Source of the DNA: Actinomortierella ambigua
Lineage: Eukaryota; Mortierellomycota; Mortierellomycetes; Mortierellales; Mortierellaceae
Assembly: GCA_016098155.1 (NCBI GenBank)
Contig: JAAAJB010000330.1
Span: forward strand, 1 to 39,950
Direction of reading: 5' to 3'
DNA length: 39,950 bases
The position numbers and the translations under genes were made by a program. Below, piece by piece: positions 1-9,789 of this stretch (within the stretch, counting starts at the first letter, position 1; each line of letters starts with the position of its first letter). The notes under the pieces were generated by a model that worked only from the letters and a program-made list of their open reading frames with translations, searched no databases and was not told the DNA's origin.

Positions 1-470
1 ACAGCCGGCAAGAAGGCTCCACCAGGGAGGGACAAAGGTCTGCACACCTCCAGCAGACTCGATACCCACTCGGAAGTCAGGGCTAGATAAGGATCTTGTG
101 TACTAGGGACGAGAGAGCTCTTGGAGAAAACGGCAAGACGCAGGACATTCACGTCGACAGTGGCCGGCTGTGGGGCTTGATCCTTTGGATTTGCCGTCAA
201 ACACTGCATCGATTGACTCTGTCAGTCCAATGACATCCGAAAAGGGGTTCTCCTAATTAGTTTTTTCACGAATTTATTGCTCTATCCTCTTTGTATTGGG
301 TATCCTCGGTCCTTGGGCCGACATGCGCAAGAAAGGAGCGAATCCCGACGTGATAAAACCCCGTTATCCAGAGTACTAGGCTCTTTCAAGCTAAAGTGAG
401 AAGGCTCATAGGACCGACATTTGGCGTGGGATGAAAAGTTCTCGCTACCAACTATCACAAAAATAATACA
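1..470. other. Left edge, no confident gene
   Basis: No gene can be supported here. Two short open frames run in from the left edge on the plus strand and stop near positions 88-90 and 104-106. Either could be the C-terminus of a gene that starts outside the window, but neither shows a recognisable motif. The right part (about 250-470) is the 3' flank of the syntaxin gene, which is read leftwards. Confidence 0.4.
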
Positions 471-1997
471 CTAGGGTGCGGTGGATCCACTGCCTTTGAA
501 CCAGCCTTGAGTTGCACCGTAGATAAGGATGATGGCAATGATAAGGAGCACAACACCGATCAGGATCCACTTTTTCTATTATCAGTATTGAACAATGATG
601 AACGTGTTAATCAGAAGATCAAAAGGGAGGCCACCACAGCTCAGCATGATCGCTATCCATGAACTCACCTTGCGCGCCAAGTAGGCAAATTTGACAGCTT
701 CTCCAGTCAGGTGATCGCCCTTTTCGAGATCTTTGGCAGCATTGTCAACCTGTTGTTCGATCTGATGGAACTGGACGTCTTGCTCCATGATCAGAACCTC
801 CATCTGCTGGTAGAGTCTCGCAAGCTCAAGGGCGTTCTCTTCAAGCTGTTTGATCTCCTGTTGGCGTGTCTGCAAGGCATTCAGGGTTGTGCCGGCTTGT
901 TGCATTCTTCCACTTTGAAGCAGTTGTTGTGAAAAGATCTGTCCAATGTGCTGCTCGTCGACAGCCCGCTCGACTTCCTCCGTCGTCGCATTGGGGTTGG
1001 CTACAAAATAGATATGACAAGCGTGTTAAACACCCCATAACGAATGTCGGTCTAGCCTCCACTTTCCCGCACCCTCCCCCGCCCCTAATACTCCTTTCTC
1101 ACATCCTTTACCTATTTGATAGATTCGTCGAGTTTTTTCCTTAGTCTTTTGCCGGTTGGAAAATTGTATGGACTGGAAGCGTTGGACGGCATTCTTAAAC
1201 TGCGTACACAGCGTTGTTGTCCGACCTTTGCGGGCTTCAAAGTCTGCTCGAGTGTTGACTTTCTTGTTGGATTCGGACAGGGCTGAGGTGAATCAAATGT
1301 ACAACAACAATGACAAAAATAGTTAGAGGCTACCCCTGAACTGAACGCGCAGCGTGTAGAAAGCACTTTTGATTCTTGTTTGGGTCCACAGCCTTTCCTC
1401 GTAGCGTATGAAAATTTCGCTGTCAGACGATTCCCCTCCCCTCCATTTTTACCCTTCAAACGGTCATAAATCTCGTTGGATAACGCGTTCGTTCTCTGGG
1501 TGAGTTCCTCCAGTTGCTTTTGGCCTGGGCTGTTAGGTGAGGCATCAACGTTGAGATTCTTTAGGAACTGGGCGTCAACTTCCTGGATGAGACTATTGAA
1601 TTGCTGGATCTTGCCAGAGATGACATCGGTCTAAGGATTATATGAAAAAAAAAAGTTAGTAAGGGTGATGTTCCGTGAAAACTCCTCGAGGCTGCCACCC
1701 CGCCTCCATCCTGTAAAGTCGCAAAGGGGGGTTTTGGGGGGACGAGGACAAGCAATCTTACCTCTTGGAAAAATTGGTTCAAGCTGCCACCAGCGAGAGG
1801 GGTCAGCTCGACCTGACCCCTGTCCAGAAGGCGAGAGCTGTCGCCTTGAGAGTTCTAAAATATATAAATCAGTATCAGGAGAGGGTCCGCTGGATGTCAG
1901 CAAGAAAGCTCTTTTCGTCCACCAATAAATTGTTTTTCTAGCCATACATTATGAGCCGGAGCGTTACATTCAGGTCATTGAGACGATCGCGATTCAT
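471..1997 (-). CDS. Plasma-membrane-type syntaxin (t-SNARE, Sso1/2 family)
   Basis: Qa-SNARE that would pair with SNAP-25-type and VAMP-type SNAREs to fuse secretory vesicles with the plasma membrane. Exons (minus strand): 1968-1997, 1762-1854, 1453-1630, 1112-1282, 669-1000, 471-575, giving 302 residues with all phases consistent. The start reads MNRDRLNDLN and the first exon is only 10 codons. The N-terminal Habc region is helical (TDVISGKIQQFNSLIQEVDA, then ALSNEIYDRLK). The SNARE motif follows IGQIFSQQLLQ and contains the conserved run LEENALELARLYQQMEVLI with the central glutamine of Qa-SNAREs. The last exon encodes a single C-terminal membrane anchor (WILIGVVLLIIAIILIYG) and a short tail. 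Length and order fit syntaxins. Sso1/2 rather than an endosomal syntaxin is inferred from overall resemblance. Confidence 0.9.
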
Positions 1998-4451
1998 AGT
2001 GAGAATGTTTGATTTCGAAGGAAATAAATCGAATGCAAGATGAGGCCAAGCTGAAAAAAAAAGTGAAGAGGCGACTCGTCCCGCCACAAGCTTTATTTTG
2101 TCACAGGGCACACTGCCTTAGTCTTTTTTTGGTTTGGGCGAGGTGTGGGCTGTGCAACATTGATAGACTAGACCCTTTTTCGACTCTGTGGCTAGGTGTG
2201 ATGTTGGTGGCAGTGTGAACAACAACCTTTTGTTGAAAAAACACGCGTATTGTGCTTTCTTTGTGTTTCGTGTTTCGTGTTTCGTACACACGAAAAACAC
2301 GTCTTTTCGGTAGCGATAACCCGACTCTATGCTGGATGATCAAGCCAGTCTTGCCCACTAGGAATATATTATTATATCGTCCGCTAGAATGAGCTCTTTT
2401 TTTTGGCAGTACGAAGAGCACCCACATACGTATGTGCATGCCGAAGAAAAAAAAAGGTCGTCGAGGGATGTCGATTAGGCAGTCTCGAACACATACTGGT
2501 GGGCAGGTGGCATAGAAATTCTCATTCCTACTACTATTCCATGCTGTCAGTCTTGTGCAAAAAGCAGGTAATAGTGCTTTGGCCCGACAGTTGCCTTTGT
2601 TGTTGTCGATCGTTATCCCTTTTAGCCTGTAAGTCTCCCTCTCTCGCTCTCTCTCTCGCTCTCTCTTCGTCTGTCTGTCTTTCTCTCGCTCTCGACTGCT
2701 CTGTTACTGTGTCTTTCTTACTTGTCCATTCCGTGTGTGACACTCGAGATCTAGAGTCTTTGGCAGGAGTCGGGACGAATGACAGGAAAGGAAAAGCGAT
2801 GCAGAAGATGATGGGTCATGCGCCAACGCGCGCCTTGGTACAGCTCGACGAGCTGTGTGCACAGTCAAGCCAGATGGAAAGAAGGACTTTTTGCTAATTC
2901 ACCCCATGTACCCCAGCCAAGAACCAGGCACACAACGCGCGCGCATTGACAATGCACGAGAGGCGCAAAGAGTGTGTGGAATGCAAAAGTAGCGTGTAAT
3001 GTGGTTGTGGGCCACAATCATGCATTCATTATTTAAGGGAGTTCGCTGCGTCCCCTGTCATCTTCTTTCTTTGATTCCCTACCCTACTTTTTTTTTTCCT
3101 TCGTTCACTCGCATACACACATTCTCTCTCGTTCCTCCTCTTGCACTCTTTACACTCGACATTGACACCCCTTCCTCCTCCTTCTTCTTCTTTGCCTCCT
3201 CTGGGAAAATCGTGAGAGATAGATCCTTCCTTTAGAAAAGAAGACATCTTCAGCAGTCTCCACGCCATCGATCGGATCGATCGACTGACCAACCCCTCCT
3301 CTCTCTCTCTCTCTCTCTCGTCTCTCTCTCTCTCGTCTCTATCTCTCTCTCGTCTCTATCTCTCTCTCGTCTCTATCTCTCTATCTCTCTCTCTCTCTCC
3401 TCTCTTCTCTCTCCTCTCTCTCCTCTCTCTCTCTCTCTCTCTCCTCTCTCGCTCTATTGTTTCCTGCATCCCACATGGGATCCTGCCAATAACTGCTCTT
3501 CCGCGGCTGCAGGCGCCCAGGTGTCAATCAAAACACTCACATGGACTACGAGTGCCACAGTCCAGCAGCGCTGCTGCTCTCACGGGTAGGTTTATGTCCT
3601 CACCTGCTAGTCCCGTCCCTCTGTGGCCAAAGGAGAGTGCTCGCAAAGGAGAGTGAGTAGACCAAGTGTAGACTAGTCGTTTGGCTGACTGGGCAATGGA
3701 GTGGTGTGAGTGATGATGGCTCTTGCTCTCACTCACAGTTGATTATGATATTGCACAGTACGTAGTACAGCGGTGTGCAACCCGAACCCTAAAACGTTTC
3801 TCAACTACACAGCATACAACTGCTATGTGGAGGAGAACTGAGCAACCATGTCATGTCTCTCTCTCTCTTTCTTCCTCTCTGCTGCTCTTCTCCCTCCCTC
3901 TCTCTTTCCTCCCCCCTTCTGTTCTCCCCACGCACCTGCTGTACTGTACTACTGTCTGTGGTCAAGGAACCCCATCGAGTCCCGCTCCACGCCCTTTTTT
4001 TTCACTCTCTCCCCCTCACTCTCCCCCACTGTCTCTCTCTCTTCCTCTCTTCCTCTCTTCCATCCTCCTCTTACTTCTCCCGGCGCCATCATTCATTTCC
4101 CCTCTCCCCCCCCCCTTCCTTCCCTCCCTTCGTTGCTTCCTGGCACCTGTTCGGAATTCCATCTCTCGTCTGCACTCCTCCCTCTCCCTCTCTCTCTCTC
4201 ATCCTTCACCTTTTGCACTGTCCTTGACTCTCTCTCTCTCTCTTTCCTTTTTCTCTCTCTCCGCGTCTGCGTGTGTGCGTGCGTGTGTGCGTGGGTGCGC
4301 ATTCCATTCAAACCCTCTGTAGATCATCCAGCAAGGCACCCTTCGCCAACATCACCTTCTCCACCACCACCACCATCACCCCAGACGCGACACTCTGCGC
4401 CGTTGGTCCGTTGCTCCTTCATCCACCTCGCCTTGCTCGCCCACCCTCGCC
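1998..4451. promoter_or_regulatory. Divergent intergenic region between syntaxin and CaMKK-like kinase
   Basis: About 2.45 kb separate two divergently read genes. Open frames of 60-220 codons occur here, but they are Ser/Leu/Pro or Arg/Glu strings produced by pyrimidine repeats and show no domain, so none is called. The region holds a GTGTTTC triplication near 2266-2290, a CT/CGCT tract at about 2636-2698, a long CT microsatellite at 3299-3453 and a pyrimidine-rich stretch at 3850-4260. Both promoters and long 5' leaders probably lie here. Confidence 0.55.
3299..3453. repeat. (CT)n microsatellite
   Basis: A run of about 155 bases made almost only of C and T, dominated by CT dinucleotides with occasional CGT or CTAT interruptions. 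It lies about 1 kb upstream of the kinase start codon. Shorter relatives occur at 2636-2698 and 3850-4260. Confidence 0.95.
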
Positions 4452-7400
4452 ATGCGTTCAAACAGACACATTTCCTCGAGCGCCATCTCCAACAACTCAT
4501 CCACCGACATTGATGACCCATATTCATCGGATCAGGATGGGTATGCGCCTGGTCTTTCCTCACCATCCCCCTCCAGCTCACGGACGGCATCGCCAAACGC
4601 CAACAGCACACCGTTACGAAAGCACCGAGCATCGGGTCTGAGGCTCTCACTCAAGACCCTTCGCTCACCAAAGTCTTCCCCAACTCAGGTCCCTCTCACA
4701 GCACCAACAGCAGGCAGCTCCACAGGAGCAGGACATGATCCCTCCATTGATGGTTCTACTGCTACCGCTACTGCAGTGACAAGTCCCGAGTCCTTTCGGC
4801 CACGACGATCGCTCGAAGCGACCGCAAGGCGGTCGTTCGATCGACGACCCTCCATCGATCGACAGTCATACGAGGAGCGGACGTCGTTAGAAAGTAATGA
4901 TGAACAGCAACAACAGCAACAGCAACAACAGCAACGGCGTGAATCATCCCATCTGTCACCCGTCCCTTCGCCAGCCCCATACTCGTCCTCCCTGTCGTCT
5001 TCGGCCCCAAAGTCATCCCATCGCTTCTCTTTCTTGCACCCGTCCTCACCCACCACTCCAACATTTGCGCCCCCCTACGCCTCAGTCACGCATTCGACGG
5101 CTTCAGGATCTTCGCGGAGGCCGACACATCAACGCAGCAACACGACACCTAATCAGCCATCATACCCTGGTTCGTCGTCATCACCGCGGCGGTCCCTGGC
5201 TACATCACCGTCGCCGCAGCCCGTCAAGGAGACCCATACGATGATGAAGGACTATGATCCAATGACAGGGAACAAGATGATTAACAAGTACATGGTCGTC
5301 CGTGAACTTGGCCGTGGCGTCCATGGCAAGGTCAAGCTTTGTCGTGACACGCTTACGGATGAACTCTGTGTAAGTGCCTATTTCTTTTTTGTTCAATCTT
5401 TTGTTTTCTGGGAGCCAACCGCAACAGAGGAAAAGGGCTCGCCTACCATCATACCACAGGTGATCACGTCGCCGTCGTTTGGCTGGGGTGAGTAGGGGAG
5501 AAGAAGGGGCACAAGGGAGGTAAGAACAAAGGAAGGAAGGAAGGAACAGAGGCAAGCAAAGTAAGCAAGCAAGCAAGGAAGTGAAGGAAGGAAGGAAGGA
5601 AGGAGGGTGACAGGAATGACATCAACCTCCCCGTTCTCCTCCTGCCACCATCACCAACATCATCATCACCCCTCCCCCACCATCACCACCACCACCACTA
5701 TCACGACGCACTCTCTCAATTGGAATTAGGCTCTTGGGGGCGATTGTATCGAAATAGGTGGTGTTCAAAGAGACTTTCAGCACCCCTCCACCCACCACCA
5801 GCTCGCTTACTCTGCACATGATGGGCCACACCCCTCTCTCCTTAGCCCATTCCCCTCCCGCTCCTGCTTCCTCCTTCTCCTTCTCGTCCTCCTCCACACC
5901 GACGGGAAAAATGAGTCGAGAAGGGAAAAGGAAAGGGGGACAAGAGTGGATGGTGCGAATGGCTATTCGAGCGGATCCGCAAAGGTTGCCAGCGCAAGAG
6001 GACGGGACTTGTGTGTATGTGTGCGAGCGGGAAGGACTTTTTTGGAGATCAACGTTGGGAGTACATCTCCTTCTCCCGGCCGGTGGGTGCCTGTTTGCTC
6101 ATTCATTGGCCAAGGAGAAACTCGACGGACAGACTACCCGCTGCATGGCTCTGGCTTTCCCCCACTCCACAGATTTTGTCCCAGGAGTGGATAGTGATAG
6201 GTGTTCCCCCGCTCTTTATTCTCTCACTTTGTCCTGGTGCTCACTACCGTCTCCCGTTCCTTTCACGAAGCTAACAATCAACCAAATACCCGCGGTAATT
6301 GACTTGTAGGCTATCAAGATCGTCGACAAGACCACCCGACGACGGTTGGGAAAGGCTCAGATATCAAACGAGCAAAAGATTAGGCGTGAGATTGCAATTA
6401 TGAAGAAGTGCATTCACCCTCACGTCGTAAGGCTTAAGGAAGTCATTGATGACCCCAACGCTCGCAAGATCTACCTAGGTAACTACAGAGTTCTTGTTGC
6501 TGCTCATGCCGCTCGGGGTCGCTCATTCACACCAAGGGAGTGGTGAAGGGGAATCGGTATCACCGTTGTGTTGTTGTGGTTCGCGTCGCAACAAACATTT
6601 CAATATTGTAGTGTTTGTGCTCGTGCCTTGCATTGCGTGACCCTGTTTGTCACGATAGCATTGTAACAAAGCTCACTTTAGAACCTTCTGACCATCCTTC
6701 ATTTTTTTTTCACTCTTTAGTGCTCGAGTTCATGGAAGGCGGAGAAGTACGATGGAAGGACGCCGACGACAAGCCCATTCTTCCGCTTCAGGACGCACGC
6801 AACATTTTCCGGGATGTCGTTCTTGGCTTGGAATATCGTAAGCAACAGCGCCTGCTGCACGGAGAATGAGTTATCACGAGCGGCCACAATCTTTACGAAT
6901 CTCTTTGCTCTAACTGCTGCAATATGATTTTTTCTATTTCATCATTTTCTTCGGCTCGATATGGAATGCTCCAGTTCACATGCAGGGTATCATCCACCGT
7001 GACATCAAGCCAGCCAACCTGCTCCTATCTGCGGATGGAGTGGTCAAGATTTCAGACTTTGGTGTGTCTCACTTTAGTGAGAAGAATGCCATGGAACATG
7101 ACTTGGAACACGCCCCTGCCGTCGATAAGGCTGGCCTTCACCTAACCAGTGGCTCGCACGGCCCCTTCGACAACCTCTTCCGCCATGGCCAACATGGTCC
7201 CTCATCACCCATGGCCTCGACTTTTTCTGGACGAGGGCTGCTTAGCAGATCACCCGACCATCATCACGGCTCTCATCATCACCATCAGCACCAGCACCAC
7301 CAGTCGTCTGTCTCGCAACAGCAACAGTGGGGGGATGATCTTGAACTGGCCAAGACGGCGGGGAGTCCAGCCTTTTTTGCGCCCGAGCTATGTTATGCAA

Positions 7401-8690
7401 GCGAGTTTTCGCCAATCTTATCTCCGGCACTCTCGTCTGCCTCACAAACCTCGTTCATCGTCACGCCCGCTACTCCTCGCACCAACCCTTCGACGCCAAC
7501 AGGGACCATCACAGCCACCACGGCCGCCGCTACACATGTGCCTGGCCCACGACCTCCGATCACGAAAGCCATCGATATTTGGGCTCTGGGCGTGACACTG
7601 TATTGCTTTGTGTACGGTCGATGCCCCTTCATCGCAGAGACGGAGTTTGAGCTGTTCAATATCATTCCTCGGAAAAAACCCGACTTTCCTGATTCGATCC
7701 CAGGACGCGACTTTGTTGACCCGGATCTCAAGGATCTTCTTTTACGGCTTCTGGAGAAGGACGTTGGCAAACGTATCACGCTAAGAGAGGTCAAGGAGCA
7801 CCCTTGGGTCACTGCAGATATCGAGGATCCCGCGCGCTGGAGAATAGAGACGGATCCGGGCAACTACCAACGCGTACACGTTACCGAGGAGGATGTCAAG
7901 GGTGCTGTCACGCTCATCGACAAGATCAAAAATCGGATACGAAAGCTCTCCATCTCTCTCTCCAACTTTACCCTCAACTCTCGCCGACGAAGCAAATCCA
8001 TCTCTTCCGCCCATACACCAGGTGCGTTTTGAACGTGGCAGAAACAAAAACAAAAACAAAAACAAAAAAAAGACAGGGCTTGTGCCTTTGGTTTGTGCCT
8101 TTGCCTTGGACTAAACAAACATTGTACCTTTTTTTACGCCAATTTTGCTGGCATTAGACTCTCCTGTATCGGCTGGAAGCCCTATACCAATTCTTCGATC
8201 GGCAGGGCCAACCACGACCTACTCGGATACATATGCCACCGCTCAACCTTTAGTTTACAGCAATCACAATCCACCAATGTCGTTACCAGAACGATTCCAG
8301 CAATTTTATTCCCACAATACCAGTAGTGGAGGCGTCGCAGGAGGAGGACATGGTCACCACCACCCACATGCAGGAGCCAACCGACTTTTTAACCGACCCA
8401 ACAGTGTATGCAGCAACGCGAGCAGTATTGACGAGGTCGATGAAGGTGACGAGAACAGCGGTAGCGGATCGTCAGCGCAGAACAACACGAGTTACATTGG
8501 TCGACGTCGGATCTTGTATTCTGCGGGTATGCAATTTCATCATGGCAGCTATGAACCTCGGACCACAGCAGGGTCGATGACTCCATCATCGATGAGTAAT
8601 GGAGGAGGCAATGGTGGCCAGTATCATACACATTTTACGCGTAGAACGTACTCGGACGATCATTTGGTAGAACAACACCACCTCATTCAT

Positions 8691-8731
<41 letters not shown>

Positions 8732-9500
8732 ACAACAACAGCAGCACCAACAACAACAGCAGCAGCAGCAGCAGCAGCAGCAACAGTCCTTGAATGGCGG
8801 TGATGGATCAGCCGTTTATCAACATGGTAATAGCAGCTATTTGAGCCGGCCTATGTTGAAGGGCGGGTCGTCGTCGTTTAATGGAACAGGCAATACTCGG
8901 GTAGTCTCGATGCCGCAGAGTGGACTATCCAAGAGCTGGGTGTACACGATGCCAGAGGGCGATGCCAACCATGCCAGTACCTCGCTGCCGACTCATTTCC
9001 ACCAACAGTCGACACCGCTACACACTGGCCCGCAGCGACCATTGTCGATGTCGGTATCAATTTCGTCGTATCCGCATGTTGTCCCTACTGGACTGGTGGC
9101 TGGTCATGGTGGTGCCATGGCTCCTCAGGCTTCGTCGTCGTCTTCGTTGTTCTTGCAAGGTGGCAGCGCTGCTGGTGCTGGTACTGGTGCTGGTGCTACT
9201 GCATCCTCTAATCACTCTTCGTCGCACCGGCTGACGCACCGGACATCTCTTTCACCGTCGTCGACGCTTGTATCGGATATCTTGCATGAGCAAGCGGCCG
9301 AAAGCCAGGATGGAGACGTCTCTACAGGAACCGCTACGGAATGCGAAGACATGGTTGTCAGCACGGAGAAGCTGCGGTGTGAAAGTCCCCAAGAGGCTTC
9401 TTCGTTGGAAACGGTGGTTGTGACGAAGAAAATCCCGCCGTCGACGAACGAGCTTGTTGAGATGCCCAGTGAGCGTCCAAAGCAGGTTTTATCTTCATAG
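4452..9500 (+). CDS. CaMKK/Ssp1/Sak1-type serine/threonine protein kinase
   Basis: Upstream kinase of the type that activates Snf1/AMPK in fungi. Exons: 4452-5369, 6310-6478, 6721-6837, 6975-8021, 8158-9500, giving 1197 residues. The N-terminal 270 residues are Ser/Pro-rich with a Gln run at about 152-161. The catalytic domain has the glycine loop GRGVHG (287-292), AIK lysine 309, helix-C Glu 333, IHRDIKPAN (catalytic Asp 411), DFG (429-431) and SPAFFAPE ending at 539. The phrase [10 protein letters not shown] before the glycine loop and [10 protein letters not shown] are typical of fungal CaMKK-like kinases. The segment between DFG and APE is about 110 residues, far longer than usual, because of a His/Gln-rich insert; a second Ser/Thr/Pro insert follows APE. 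A basic segment ([19 protein letters not shown]) after the kinase core sits where CaMKKs carry their autoinhibitory/calmodulin-binding region. The long C-terminal tail includes a Gln tract at about 929-960. Intron 1 is 940 nt and rich in GGAA and CCA repeats. Confidence 0.88.
5531..5606. repeat. GGAA/GCAA microsatellites in kinase intron 1
   Basis: Purine-rich tandem GGAA and AGCA units, followed at about 5640-5700 by CAT/CCA triplets. They sit in the unusually long first intron (5370-6309) of the kinase gene. No coding or RNA feature was recognised in the rest of that intron. Confidence 0.8.
8690..8787 (+). repeat. CAG/CAA triplet tract coding for polyglutamine
   Basis: About 31 glutamine codons interrupted by a single histidine, written as a mix of CAA and CAG. 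It lies in the C-terminal tail of the CaMKK-like kinase. Confidence 0.95.
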
Positions 9501-9789
9501 AGAGAAAGAGAGAGTGTGTGAGAGCGACAAAGTGAGAGAAAGAGAGAGTAAACCTCCAAGAAAGTGCCCTGCTGCACGTAGGTGCAGGTTGGGCGTATCT
9601 CTAGAAGAGAGAAGAGGGTCTGGTGTGTGTATGTGTGTGTGCAAGTAAGTGAGAGGGAAGACATGACTTGGAACAGATCCCATTTGTGGCTTTGCGCGAG
9701 CGCAGCGAGAGACCAGGGGGGGGGAGGGGGGAAGCGTAAAAGTCAAAGCGATACCAGTGATTTGATTCCTTCTCTTCAATCGAACAAAG

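Noticed and set aside
2403..2897. 164-codon plus-strand open frame
   Set aside because: Cys/Ser/Leu composition comes from a CT-rich tract. No motif, and no splice partner.
3723..4513. Three overlapping plus-strand open frames of 124-221 codons
   Set aside because: They are Ser/Leu/Pro strings generated by CT repeats, open in several frames at once, with no domain. They lie in the leader/promoter of the kinase gene.
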